NCBI RefSeq assembly: GCF_001637225.1
Contig: NZ_LVJI01000027.1
Location: forward strand, 33,197 to 97,196
Origin: Paenibacillus antarcticus
GTDB lineage: Bacteria; Bacillota; Bacilli; Paenibacillales; Paenibacillaceae
Length of the DNA stretch: 64,000 nucleotides
Direction: 5' to 3'
Below are positions 35,152 through 45,291 of the stretch, piece after piece (the stretch's first letter is position 1; each line of letters starts with the position of its first letter). A program made the position numbers and the translations under genes. Below the pieces are notes generated by a model, which was given only the letters and a program-made list of their open reading frames with translations, did no database searches and was not told the DNA's origin.

Positions 35152-36803
35152 TTACTTAGATATCTTGTCATTATCTTCTTCAATTAGCTTTCGTCGAAGC
35201 ACTTTACCAACCAACGTTTTTGGAAATGTATCGCGAAACTCATATATCTTGGGAACTTTATATACAGCTAATTTTTCCTTACACCAACGTTGTAACTCTT
35301 CCTCATTGGCACTAGATCCCTCTTTCAGTATGATGTACGCTTTTACAGTCTCACCTCGATATGAATCCACTACGCCGGCAACCACCGCTTCTTCCACATC
35401 TGGGTGCTCGAATAATACTTCTTCCACTTCACGCGGATAAACATTGTACCCTCCAGCGATAATCAAGTCTTTACGGCGGTCCAATATATAGAAAAAACCT
35501 TCGTCATCCATTCTTGCTAAATCTCCCGTATATAGCCATCCACCCCGAAGCGCCTTATCCGTTTCTTCTTGTTGTTGCCAATATCCCTTCATGACCTGTG
35601 GACCTCGGACTATCAATTCACCAATTTCACCTTGTGCCATGTCTTCACCTGATTCGGGATGGACAATACGAGCCTCGGTATCTGGAAAAGGAATACCCAC
35701 AGAACCAACTTTACGTTTCTCCCAAAGATTGTTTGCATGGGTTACAGGTGATGTCTCTGTTAAACCATACCCTTCGATCAATGTACCGCCTGTGATACTC
35801 TCAAAACGTTCCTGTACCTCAACTGGTAAAGAAGCTGCACCACTAATACATATTTTGACGGAAGACAGATCGAATTTGTGAACATCAGGATGATTGATCA
35901 CTGCAATATACATGGTTGGTGCTCCAGGAAATACCGTCGGCTTCAGTCGGCCCATCGTTTTAAGAATCTGATTAATATCAGCGTACCGGCCATAAGAATA
36001 GATTGATTAAGCAACACCGTCATCCCAAAGACATGAAAGAACGGAAGCGCTGCTAAATAACGTTCTCTCCCAATTTCAGCGCGGTAAAACCAGAGTTTAC
36101 CTTGAATGGTATTGGCCACCAGATTCATATGTGTCAGCATGACACCTTTAGCAAACCCCGTGGTACCGCCCGTATATTGAATAAGCGCTAGGTCCTCTTC
36201 CGCGTCAACGGGAATTTGATAAGGTATCGCAATTGACTGTTTTAAGAACGAACGGAAGGATAATACACTGCTATCATATGTGATTGGGACTCCCGTTTTT
36301 TTAGTCTTCAATGCATATAGCCAGTTCTTGGGGATCGGTAAGTAATCTTTAATAGAGGTGACCAGAATATAATCTAATGGGTCTTTCTCTGTCGCTTTCT
36401 TTACCCGATCCACTAGAGCATCAAGTGTTACAATCATTTGTACACTTGCGTCCTTCAACTGATACTCCAACTCCCGTGGCATATAAAGGGGGTTGGTCAT
36501 CACAACGATACCGCCCATCAGTAGCGTTCCATAATACGCAATTACGGCTTGTGGACAATTCGGTAACATAACCGCCACTCGGTCTCCTTTACGAATACCC
36601 AACTTGTGCAAAGCATTCGTGAAACGATAGACCGAATCCATTAATACTTTGTAAGACATTTTATACCCTAAGAAATCTAGAGCAATCTTTTCTGGATATA
36701 ATGCTGCCGACTCCACTAGAAACTGCGCCAAATTCTGTTTCGGATAAGCATATGTTATGGGTACTTCAACCGGATAATGTTCCAACCAAGGTTTATTTAA
36801 CAT
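35152..36803 (-). pseudogene. lcfA: long-chain acyl-CoA ligase, disrupted by a small deletion
   Basis: AMP-forming fatty acid:CoA ligase that would feed beta-oxidation. The N-terminal part (to 35943) has the AMP motif YTGGTTGFAKGV. The C-terminal part lies in another frame and has YGLTETSP, GWLYTGDLA and the Lys motif KTLVGKVLRRKL. Near 35960 the first frame ends in IRFLKRWAD and the second resumes at DINQILKTMGRLKP. About seven residues normally found between the two are missing, so a deletion of about 22 bases (length 1 modulo 3) rather than a single-base error is indicated. As written, no full-length enzyme can be made. An ATG with GGGGTGG upstream is the likely start. Confidence 0.88.
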
Positions 36804-36854
36804 GTTGGCCACCCCATTCTCAAGGATCCGTTATAAAAGTAATCTAAACATGCA

Positions 36855-38624
36855 TTATAGAACGTATTTCTCCGCTTCGATCACTTTGGCAGCAATTTTC
36901 CGTTTCAATCCTAACGTGTTTACCTGTGTTCTTCTGGTCATCTTTTTCAGCACTGAAAGTTGAGTGCGAAGTATGTCTCCTGATACCATCGCTGCAAGTG
37001 TCTCTTTGGCCCAGCATTCGATCCGATCAAACTCTTCGTGTATAAAGGTGACTGTCATATAAATCGCATTTGTGGCTTTCGCCTCTCCCACTTGATTAAT
37101 CATCTTCAATGTACGAAGTAAAGCGCTCTCCATTGCGAACACGGTAATCATCATATCTGCTAGATGACTTAGTACCTCCTGTTCCTCTTCTAACTTCAAC
37201 TGGTACTTTTGCACAGCCTGTGCACCAACCATTAGGAATATTTTCTTTGTCATAGACAGCATATGTGTCTCCTGCTCAAGCGTACCTTCGAATAACTGAC
37301 CAGGAACTAGGCTTAATAATTCGGATTGTAATGCTAACGCCTTTTGCATCAAAGGTAACTCACCCTTCATCGCTCGTTTGATCAACGTACCTGGGATGAG
37401 TAAACGATTGATCTCATTCGTCCCTTCGAATATTCGATTTATGCGAGAATCCCGATAATTACGTTCAACATGATATTCTTGAATAAATCCATATCCACCA
37501 TGAATTTGAACGCCTTCATCCACGATGAAATCGAGCGTTTCAGAACCGAACACTTTATTAATAGAACATTCTAACTGATACTCTGCAATCGCTTTGGCGG
37601 ATTGATACCCTACATCGGGACTATCATAATCCACTTCAGCTAAGCCGATATCAAATAGGCCTGCCGTCCGATACACCATACTTTCTAGCACATATGTCCG
37701 CGTGTTCATTTCCGCTAGTTTTTTGCCAATGAGAGGAAAGGAGGAAATTTTACGGCCAAATTGTGTGCGTTCATTCGCATATTTCGCTGAATATTCAATC
37801 GAGTCTTTCGAACCTCCAACACATCCAGCTGCAAGTTTAAATCGACCAATATTCAAAATATTAAATGCAATCAAATGTCCTTTACCGACTTCCCACAATA
37901 GATTATCCACAGGAACTTTGACATCTTCCAGAATCAACGGACGCGTTGAGGACCCTTTGATACCCATTTTCTTTTCCTCTGGACCGAAGCTAACCCCTTC
38001 CATTGTCCGTTCCACGATAAAAGTGCTGAAATCCTTTCCATTCACTTTGGCATACACGATGAAAATATCAGCAAAGCCTGCGTTCGTAATGAATTGCTTA
38101 CTTCCATTCAGAATGTAATGTTGACCATCTTCTGCTAATGTGGCCGTTGTTTTGGCGCCAAGTGCATCCGATCCTGAAGACGGTTCTGTCAGACAGTAAG
38201 CAGCAATTTGCTGACCTGAAGCAAGCGCAGGCAAATACTTCTGCTTCTGCTCTTCCGTTCCGAAATAAACAATCGGAAGTGTACCAATCCCCACATGCGC
38301 GCCAAAGGATAAGGCGAATGAGGAGGCTTTGGTCAGCTTCTCATTAATTAACGTCGAACTTACCTTATCGAGTCCTAGGCCCCCATAATTCTCTGGAACT
38401 TCAGCACCGAGTAAACCGATATCACCGGCTTTTTGTAACAATTCCACTGTCAATCCATAGTTCAACTTTTCAATTTCTTCATCTCGCGGCGTAATCTCAG
38501 CGCTTACGAATTGTTCGGTTGTCTCCGCAATCATACGATGCTCTTCCGTAAAGTCCTCTGGCGTCACGATTTGCCTGAAATCGATATCCTCAATCATGAA
38601 ACTTCCACCTAACACTTTGCTCAT
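36855..38624 (-). CDS. fadE: acyl-CoA dehydrogenase (FadE type)
   Basis: FAD enzyme of 589 residues that makes the first double bond in acyl-CoA. Conserved stretches are YCLTEPSSGSDALGAKTTA, the FITNAGFADIFIVYAKV core and QIHGGYGFIQEYHVERNYRD with the catalytic region and nucleotide contacts. About 180 residues follow the usual 380-residue core, as in Bacillus FadE. Electrons pass to EtfBA, encoded in the divergent operon. AAGGAGAGGG precedes the ATG. Confidence 0.93.
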   Translation of the reverse strand: MSKVLGGSFMIEDIDFRQIVTPEDFTEEHRMIAETTEQFVSAEITPRDEEIEKLNYGLTVELLQKAGDIGLLGAEVPENYGGLGLDKVSSTLINEKLTKASSFALSFGAHVGIGTLPIVYFGTEEQKQKYLPALASGQQIAAYCLTEPSSGSDALGAKTTATLAEDGQHYILNGSKQFITNAGFADIFIVYAKVNGKDFSTFIVERTMEGVSFGPEEKKMGIKGSSTRPLILEDVKVPVDNLLWEVGKGHLIAFNILNIGRFKLAAGCVGGSKDSIEYSAKYANERTQFGRKISSFPLIGKKLAEMNTRTYVLESMVYRTAGLFDIGLAEVDYDSPDVGYQSAKAIAEYQLECSINKVFGSETLDFIVDEGVQIHGGYGFIQEYHVERNYRDSRINRIFEGTNEINRLLIPGTLIKRAMKGELPLMQKALALQSELLSLVPGQLFEGTLEQETHMLSMTKKIFLMVGAQAVQKYQLKLEEEQEVLSHLADMMITVFAMESALLRTLKMINQVGEAKATNAIYMTVTFIHEEFDRIECWAKETLAAMVSGDILRTQLSVLKKMTRRTQVNTLGLKRKIAAKVIEAEKYVL

Positions 38625-38656
38625 CGTTTCCCTCTCCTTTGCCCTACTGAGTGAAC

Positions 38657-39841
38657 TTATTTAGGATGAACTTCAAATACCCCAGCTGCGCCCATTCCAC
38701 CTCCGATACACATGGATACCACCCCATACCCACCACCACGTCTTCGCAATTCTTGAATTAGCGTAGTCGTAATTTTGGTACCCGTGCATCCAAGTGGATG
38801 TCCAAGTGCAATGGCACCACCGTTCACGTTGACTTTCTCCTCGTCAATGCCAAGCTCACGGATGACATGCACACATTGGGAAGCAAAAGCTTCATTAATC
38901 TCAAATAGACTTACGTCGTCAAGTGTAATGCCAGCCATTTGTAGCGCTTTGGGGATCGCTTTGACCGGCCCTACTCCCATCATTTCTGGTTCCACACCCG
39001 TTACTGCAAAAGAACGAAACGTCGCTAGCGGCGTTAATCCAAGTTCCTCTGCTTTCTCTTTACTCATGATGACAATGGCAGCAGCACCATCACTCGTCTG
39101 GGATGTGTTACCTGCTGTAACGGTACCTCCTAATTTAAAAGCTGGTTTCAGCTTACTTAGTGCTTCAACGTTGGTGTCCGCTCGAACACCCTCATCCGTA
39201 TCGAAAATAAATGATTGTACTGATATTTGACCGCTCTCATCTACATGTTTCAACTCCGCTTGTACCGGAGCAATCTCATCCTTAAACTTACCTTCAGCAA
39301 TCGCACGCGCTGCTTTCTCATGTGAGCGTGATGCGAATAGGTCCTGATCTTCACGAGAAATATTGAATTTCTCTGCGACCCTCTCAGCTGTATGCCCCAT
39401 TGCGATATATACTTCCGGCATTTCTTCAACAATCCTAAGATTTGGTGAAATCTTAAATCCCGTCATGGGTACCTGACTCATACTTTCTACTCCTCCAGCA
39501 ATTAAGACGTCAGCATGCCCTAACATGATCCGTTCGGCTGCGAAGGCGATGGACTGTAATCCTGAAGCACAGAAACGATTGATCGTCATCGCCGGTACTG
39601 TAACCGGAAACCCAGCATACAAAGACATAATACGGGCAAAGTTCAATCCCTGTGCACCTTCTGGCATGGCACAACCGATAATAATATCTTCTACGTCCCC
39701 TTTCGAGAGACCCGCGGTACGATCGATTACAGCTTCCAAGACGATCTTTCCTAGCTCATCCGCACGTGTCTGCCCTAGACTTCCCTTCTTCGACTTGCCG
39801 ATCGCGGTACGTGCCATGGACACGATTACAGCTTCTTTCAT
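38657..39841 (-). CDS. fadA: acetyl-CoA C-acyltransferase (thiolase)
   Basis: Thiolase of 394 residues that cleaves 3-ketoacyl-CoA in the last beta-oxidation step. The acyl-binding Cys is in NRFCASGLQS near 90, the His in GGAIALGHPLGCTG near 350, and the second Cys in SMCIGGGMGAA near the C-terminus. It lies between fadN and fadE with gaps of 25 and 32 bases. Confidence 0.95.
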   Translation of the reverse strand: MKEAVIVSMARTAIGKSKKGSLGQTRADELGKIVLEAVIDRTAGLSKGDVEDIIIGCAMPEGAQGLNFARIMSLYAGFPVTVPAMTINRFCASGLQSIAFAAERIMLGHADVLIAGGVESMSQVPMTGFKISPNLRIVEEMPEVYIAMGHTAERVAEKFNISREDQDLFASRSHEKAARAIAEGKFKDEIAPVQAELKHVDESGQISVQSFIFDTDEGVRADTNVEALSKLKPAFKLGGTVTAGNTSQTSDGAAAIVIMSKEKAEELGLTPLATFRSFAVTGVEPEMMGVGPVKAIPKALQMAGITLDDVSLFEINEAFASQCVHVIRELGIDEEKVNVNGGAIALGHPLGCTGTKITTTLIQELRRRGGGYGVVSMCIGGGMGAAGVFEVHPK

Positions 39842-39866
39842 TGAATCCTCACACTCCCCGGATAAA

Positions 39867-42263
39867 TTAATTTCGCAGTGCCTTACCCTTCGTCAACATA
39901 TGTTGCATCCGTTGTTGAGTCTTCAGCTCACCACACAAGCTCAGAAAGGCTTCCCGCTCCAGATCGAGCATGTACTGTTCACTCACAAGCGTACCTGCGG
40001 GTATATCACCGCCAGCCAGTACATGAGCCAGTTTTTTTGCAATTAACAAATCGTGATCACTAATGTAACCACTTTCTCTCATCCCGATAGCCCCAAGTTG
40101 TAGCACTGCCTTACCTTCTGAACCCGATACCCTAATCTTCTCTTCAGGGATCGGTTCATAGCCTGCTTTGCTCATCCGAAGAACAGCCTGTTTGGCTTCA
40201 TATATTAAATGATCCTGATTGGCAATAATGCGATCCGTTGATCGTAGATAACCTAACTTTTGAGCATCATGACCACTCGTTGAGACTTTTGCCATCCCAA
40301 CCGTTTCAAAAATATGATTGATGTAGGGTTGAATATCCGCTTCAGAATGCCCCACACGCTGACTTGCACGCATCGCTAGTTCTTTACAGCCTCCACCCGC
40401 AGGAATGAGTCCAACGCCCACTTCAACTAAACCATAATATGTTTCAGCCCCAGCAATAACTTGATCTGCAGGCATACAAGCCTCTACACCACCACCCAAG
40501 GTCATCCGATGAGGAGCGGCAACAACAGGTTTTTCGAACCTTTTCACCTTGTACATCGTGTTCTGGAATAAACGGATAATGCCATCAATTTCATCCCATT
40601 CTTCATCTTGTGCTTCCATCAACAACAACATAATGTTGGCGCCTACGCAGAAATGCCGTCCCTGATTGGCAATGATCATCCCTTCAAAGTTATTTCGTAC
40701 TTCCTCCATACTTTGCTGGATCATCATCAGAATATCTGCACCAATGGCATTGTTTGGTGAATGGAATTCAAGACATGCCACACCATCTCCAAGATCAATC
40801 AAGCACGCACCGTCGTTTCCTTTTACAATCTTGTTCTGCTCCTTCAGGCTACTTAGTCTGATGATTTCCGGTGGCTGTTCTACCTGCTTGTAGTTCTGTT
40901 CAGATACATAATATAAAGTCCCTTCTTTCTTCTGATAAAAGGATTGATTACCCGCTGCGATCCAGTCCTTCACCCACGATGGAACATGCAACCCTTCCTT
41001 CTCCATACGCTCAACGGATCTGACTAACCCCAGCGCATCCCATGTCTCAAACGGACCCAACTCCCAGTTAAATCCCCATTTCATTGCCTCATCGATTTCA
41101 TGGATTGAATTCGCAATTTCACCGACTTTTTCAGCGGAATACAGGAATACCTGCTTCAGAATGTTCCATGCCAATTCAGAATAGCGGTCCCCTGTAGCGA
41201 TTAAAGCCTTTGTTTTCGCCCGAGCCCCTTTTGCTATTCTCGCCGCTTCAAGTGAACCCGAAGTTACCTTCTTCTGAGGATGATATTCCATGGATGATAG
41301 ATCGAGCGACCATATTTCGCTACCGTTAGCCCCTTTTTTCTTCAAATAAAACCCCTGACCCGACTTCTCACCAAACCAACCTCTTGAGACCATGTTAGTC
41401 AGAGCGTCTGGAGCCGCAAATGCTGCTTTCTCCGTTTCAGACGTTATATTCGCGTACACATTGTCTGCCACATGAACGAATGTATCCAGTCCGACCATGT
41501 CTAGCGTCCGGAACGTAGCACTTTTAGGGCGTCCCATCGCAGGTCCAGTGACTGCATCTACTTCCTCTACAGAAAACCCATTGTTCAACATCTCTTGCAA
41601 TGTAATAAGAAGTCCATACGTCCCGATTCGATTTGCGATGAAATTCGGAGTGTCCTTAGCTACGACGACGCCTTTGCCTAATGTCTTCTCGCCAAATAAT
41701 TTCATCTGTTGGACAATCGCTGGATCTGTCTTCGTTCCCGGAATGATTTCTAACAACTTCATGTAGCGAGGTGGATTGAAAAAATGTGTTCCTAAGAAGC
41801 ATTGTTGAAAGGGTTCACTACAATCAGCTACCATCTCTTCAATAGAGATCCCAGACGTATTCGAACTGACAATCGTTCCCGGCTTCCAATAACGTTCTAC
41901 CTTGCTCAACAAATCCTTCTTAACTTGAAGATTCTCGACAACTACCTCAATCACCCAATCTACTTCTGATATTCGTTCAAGATGATCCGACAAATTCCCT
42001 GGGGTGATTCGTTTCGAGAATACATCATCGTAAAGTGGCGATGGCGTACTCTTGTGTAATTTCGCAATGGCTCCTGTAGCTAAGCGGTTTCTAACAGCAG
42101 GATGTTCGATTGTATATCCTTTCTTGACCTCTTCTTCCGTCAAATCTTTCGGGACCATATCAAGTAATAAGCATGAGATTCCAACGTTAGCTAGATGAGC
42201 CGCAATACCTGAACCCATAATTCCTGATCCGATAACAGCCGCTTTGCGAATGGATTTATTCAT
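39867..42263 (-). CDS. fadN: 3-hydroxyacyl-CoA dehydrogenase/enoyl-CoA hydratase (FadN)
   Basis: Bifunctional beta-oxidation enzyme of 798 residues. The NAD-binding dehydrogenase part comes first (AAVIGSGIMGSGIAAHLA) and the hydratase part last (RMTLGGGVEACMPADQVI, VGVGLIPAGGGCKEL). This order is the FadN type of Bacillus and opposite to E. coli FadB. Residues 330-450 link the two. Confidence 0.93.
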   Translation of the reverse strand: MNKSIRKAAVIGSGIMGSGIAAHLANVGISCLLLDMVPKDLTEEEVKKGYTIEHPAVRNRLATGAIAKLHKSTPSPLYDDVFSKRITPGNLSDHLERISEVDWVIEVVVENLQVKKDLLSKVERYWKPGTIVSSNTSGISIEEMVADCSEPFQQCFLGTHFFNPPRYMKLLEIIPGTKTDPAIVQQMKLFGEKTLGKGVVVAKDTPNFIANRIGTYGLLITLQEMLNNGFSVEEVDAVTGPAMGRPKSATFRTLDMVGLDTFVHVADNVYANITSETEKAAFAAPDALTNMVSRGWFGEKSGQGFYLKKKGANGSEIWSLDLSSMEYHPQKKVTSGSLEAARIAKGARAKTKALIATGDRYSELAWNILKQVFLYSAEKVGEIANSIHEIDEAMKWGFNWELGPFETWDALGLVRSVERMEKEGLHVPSWVKDWIAAGNQSFYQKKEGTLYYVSEQNYKQVEQPPEIIRLSSLKEQNKIVKGNDGACLIDLGDGVACLEFHSPNNAIGADILMMIQQSMEEVRNNFEGMIIANQGRHFCVGANIMLLLMEAQDEEWDEIDGIIRLFQNTMYKVKRFEKPVVAAPHRMTLGGGVEACMPADQVIAGAETYYGLVEVGVGLIPAGGGCKELAMRASQRVGHSEADIQPYINHIFETVGMAKVSTSGHDAQKLGYLRSTDRIIANQDHLIYEAKQAVLRMSKAGYEPIPEEKIRVSGSEGKAVLQLGAIGMRESGYISDHDLLIAKKLAHVLAGGDIPAGTLVSEQYMLDLEREAFLSLCGELKTQQRMQHMLTKGKALRN

Positions 42264-42296
42264 CTTCTCATTCCCTCCAATTCAGATCAGTACTAT

Positions 42297-44450
42297 TTAA
42301 CGGATGGGATGATCCCCGAATACCGATTGTTCCAAGATCTCTGCGATATCCTTTGCCTTGACAAGATCCTCAACTTCCTTCATCTTAGTGCCATCCTCCA
42401 TCATCGTTAGACAGTAAGGACAAGCACTACTAATAACCGTTGGATTAACTTCTAGCGCCTGCTCTGTTCGAGCTAGATTGACCCGCTTACCTGACGTCTC
42501 CTCTAACCACATCATGCCTCCACCAGCACCACAACACATGCCATTCTCACGCGACCTCTTCATTTCAGCCATTTCTACCCCTGGTATCGCTTTCAGGATA
42601 TTACGTGGTTCGTCATAGACATTGTTATAGCGGCCAAGATAACAGGAATCGTGATACGTAATGCGTTCCTTCACTTCATGACGGGGATTTAATTTCCCTT
42701 CTTGAATGAGCTTATCGAGTAGTTGCGTATGGTGGGTTACTTCAACTCCCTCAAGTCCGAATTCAGGATACTCATTCTTCAATGTGTTGAACGTATGTGG
42801 ACAGGCAGTAACAATCTTCCGAACATCGTATTTCTGGAATGTTGCAATGTTATCCACACATAGCTGTTGGAACAACATTTCATTACCCATTCGTCGTGGT
42901 GTATCGCCTGAGTTCTTCTCCTCATTCCCTAGAATAGCGAAGGAGATGCCAGATTCGTTCAATAAACGGGCAAAAGCTCTAGATATCGATCTGCTTCGAA
43001 GATCATATGATCCCATCGATCCTACAAAAAATAAGTACTCAAAATCGGGATTCTCCTTCACCGTGGGTACTTTAATGCCCTCAATATCTCCAGTCCATAT
43101 GGCACGGTCATTCCGATTTAATCCCCACGGATTACCCTGTCTCTCTATGTTCTGCATTGCACGTTGCCCCTCGTGAGGAACACTGCCTTGCATCAACACC
43201 AAATGTCTGCGTAAATCTATAATTTTATCGACGTGTTCATTACTTACTGGACATTGATCTTCACAATTGCGACAGGTCGTACAAGACCATATCTCGTCTT
43301 CCGTGATCACATCACCTATAAGCTCTAGTTCTAATGATTTCTTCTCCTGTTCGACCCATGTTGATTTATGCCACTCGAGTGTTGGTACAGTATTCGTAAT
43401 TCCACTTCCGTTTGCATTCCATGCCACCACATCAGACTTCTCAGTCCCTAACGCATGAGTTCCACTCGAGGCAAATAAATAGTGGGGCACCCAAGGTGAC
43501 TTCCCTGTTATCGCAGTTCCCTTTTCCACCATATGATCTCGTAGTTTCGTAATGAGGTGCATTGGCGATAACACCTTGCCGGTACTGCTCGCAGGACACA
43601 CATCTGTACAACGTCCACATTCCACACAAGCATAGAAATCGAGCATTTGTTTCTGTGTAAAGTCCTCGATCTTGCCGACACCGAATGACTCCGCTTCTTC
43701 ATCTTCTAAATCTAACGTTGTGAGACGTCCTACTGGTGCGCTACGACGGAACCAAATGTTGATCGGAGCGGTTATAATATGAAAATGTTTCGACTGTGGA
43801 ACATAGACCAAAAATGCCAATAGAATCAATAGGTGCATCCACCAGAACACCATGAACCAACCATATGCCGTAGAACTTGAAATTCCGGTTAATGCTAATG
43901 CGATAAAAGAAGATATCGGTGAGTAGCCTGTAAATGATAGCTCCATCCACACCCGTTCGAAACTTAAAGTTAGTACGACAGAGACCATCAAGAAGAAGAT
44001 GAACAAGATGACGAGGCTTGGCTTCCATCCTCTTTTCAAGCGGGTTAGCTTCTCACCATAACGGCGATACGCGGCATAGCCCATAGCAACTAAGATTAGA
44101 ACCACCGTTACTTCCTGCATGAGCCCGAACACTTCATACCCTGGAATCAGCAAGTGTTTGCCACCTGTTAACCCTTTTACGATCAGATCTAAAGCCCCGA
44201 ACTGTAATATAATGAATCCGTAAAATATGATGATGTGCATCAATCCACTCTTAGGATCCTTCATTAATTTCTTCTGAGCGAACACCTGTGACAGGAACTC
44301 CGCCCATCTTCCCTCACCACGTTGTCGAAAGTCTGCTGGACCTCCGAGCTTAAGATACAAATAACGATGATACACAGCTTTATAGAATAAATAGATACCG
44401 TAGCCGGTTACCGCCAAGAACAACAGGAAATTCGCAGTCTTCCAACCCAT
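42297..44450 (-). CDS. fadF: FadF-like membrane iron-sulfur oxidoreductase
   Basis: Protein of about 717 residues. The N-terminal 250 residues hold five or six helices of a cytochrome b-like (NarI/HdrE) unit. Two ferredoxin motifs follow (CVECGRCTDVCP, CTTCRNCEDQCP). The C-terminal half has two CCG domains (HDSCYLGRYN, MCCGAGGGMMW). Homologues such as Bacillus YwjF pass electrons from ETF to menaquinone, completing the acyl-CoA dehydrogenase chain. First gene of the fad operon. ATG is preferred over the GTG six codons earlier because AAGGATGG precedes it. Confidence 0.9.
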   Translation of the reverse strand: MGWKTANFLLFLAVTGYGIYLFYKAVYHRYLYLKLGGPADFRQRGEGRWAEFLSQVFAQKKLMKDPKSGLMHIIIFYGFIILQFGALDLIVKGLTGGKHLLIPGYEVFGLMQEVTVVLILVAMGYAAYRRYGEKLTRLKRGWKPSLVILFIFFLMVSVVLTLSFERVWMELSFTGYSPISSFIALALTGISSSTAYGWFMVFWWMHLLILLAFLVYVPQSKHFHIITAPINIWFRRSAPVGRLTTLDLEDEEAESFGVGKIEDFTQKQMLDFYACVECGRCTDVCPASSTGKVLSPMHLITKLRDHMVEKGTAITGKSPWVPHYLFASSGTHALGTEKSDVVAWNANGSGITNTVPTLEWHKSTWVEQEKKSLELELIGDVITEDEIWSCTTCRNCEDQCPVSNEHVDKIIDLRRHLVLMQGSVPHEGQRAMQNIERQGNPWGLNRNDRAIWTGDIEGIKVPTVKENPDFEYLFFVGSMGSYDLRSRSISRAFARLLNESGISFAILGNEEKNSGDTPRRMGNEMLFQQLCVDNIATFQKYDVRKIVTACPHTFNTLKNEYPEFGLEGVEVTHHTQLLDKLIQEGKLNPRHEVKERITYHDSCYLGRYNNVYDEPRNILKAIPGVEMAEMKRSRENGMCCGAGGGMMWLEETSGKRVNLARTEQALEVNPTVISSACPYCLTMMEDGTKMKEVEDLVKAKDIAEILEQSVFGDHPIR

Positions 44451-44481
44451 CTCAATCCATCCTTTCACTCCCCAATTTCAC

Positions 44482-44605
44482 CTTTAATTCAATCTATAAA
44501 GATAGAATGAATTGAAGTTACTTGTGTCTTTAATTCAATCTATTTAGATAGAATGAGCTAAAGTTTTTGCTGACTTTTTACCTTTAGTTCAATCTATATA
44601 GATAA
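44482..44605. repeat. three-fold repeat of a palindromic motif in the fad promoter region
   Basis: Starting at 44482, 44528 and 44582, the bases CTTTARTTCAATCTAT recur at 46 and 54-base intervals. The first copy is part of a 24-base near-palindrome with half-sites TTCAWTCTAT and ATAGAWTGAA. The second is nearly the same and the third is decayed in its right half. They do not match the FadR box and may bind a second regulator of the divergent fad promoters. Confidence 0.7.
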
Positions 44606-44638
44606 TTCAGCGACTTCATGCATATGATCATAAAAAAA

Positions 44639-44656
44639 TGAATGAGGATTCATTCA
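44639..44656. promoter_or_regulatory. FadR operator
   Basis: TGAATGAGGATTCATTCA has perfect TGAATGA/TCATTCA arms, as in the known Bacillus FadR box TGAATGAMTANTCATTCA. It lies 30 bases before the fadR start. Long-chain acyl-CoA should release the repressor, giving autoregulation of fadR-etfBA and possibly of the divergent fad operon. Confidence 0.88.
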
Positions 44657-44685
44657 TTTTCCAACCAAGAACACTGAGGTGCTCC

Positions 44686-45267
44686 ATGATAAGTAGAAAA
44701 CAAGAGAAATTTGATCTGATTTTGGAAGCCGCATTAAAAGTCATTGCTGAGAATGGCTTTCATGGTTCTCAAGTATCCAAAATTGCGAAGGAGGCAGGTA
44801 TAGCAGACGGTACAGTTTATCTGTATTTTAAAAACAAAGAAGATATTCTCATTTCCCTCTTACAACAACGCTTAGGTGATCTAATCCTCATGTTTCACAG
44901 TAGCGTTCGTGAAACCAACTCAGCAGATGATGCCATACGTACTATTTGTCAGATCCATTTCGCTGAATTAGAACAAAATGTAAACCTTGCCTATGTGACT
45001 CAGATTGAGCTTCGACAAAGCTCACTTGAACTACGTAAAGCCATAGGTCATCTATTAAAGCCCTATATCCAACTGATTGAAGAAGTTCTAGAGCAAGGAA
45101 TCAAGGAGAAGTTATTCCGACCCGACCTAGATATAAAGTTAACGCGGTTGTTATTGTTTGGAGGAATGGATGAGGTCGTTACCTCATGGCTCATCTCCGA
45201 AAGGAAATATTCATTATCCGCCCAGGTAGACAAAACGGTTGAGTTTTTCCTAAGAGGCTTGAAATAA
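44686..45267 (+). CDS. fadR: TetR-family fatty acid degradation repressor FadR
   Basis: Repressor of 193 residues. The helix-turn-helix reads VSKIAKEAGIADGTVYLYFK and is nearly the same as in Bacillus FadR. The C-terminal helices form the acyl-CoA pocket (TQIELRQSSLELRK). The longer open frame starts inside the operator and lacks a ribosome site; GAGGTG precedes the ATG chosen here. It heads the operon with etfB and etfA, 24 bases upstream of etfB. Confidence 0.93.
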   Translation: MISRKQEKFDLILEAALKVIAENGFHGSQVSKIAKEAGIADGTVYLYFKNKEDILISLLQQRLGDLILMFHSSVRETNSADDAIRTICQIHFAELEQNVNLAYVTQIELRQSSLELRKAIGHLLKPYIQLIEEVLEQGIKEKLFRPDLDIKLTRLLLFGGMDEVVTSWLISERKYSLSAQVDKTVEFFLRGLK

Positions 45268-45291
45268 TCGTTAGAAGGGAGATATTATCAC

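Noticed and set aside
39525..40046. + strand frame of 173 codons
   Set aside because: It runs antisense through fadA and fadN and has no ribosome site.
44482..44605. Three evenly spaced repeats as a small CRISPR array
   Set aside because: Copies diverge, are palindromic and lie in a divergent promoter; no cas genes are present.
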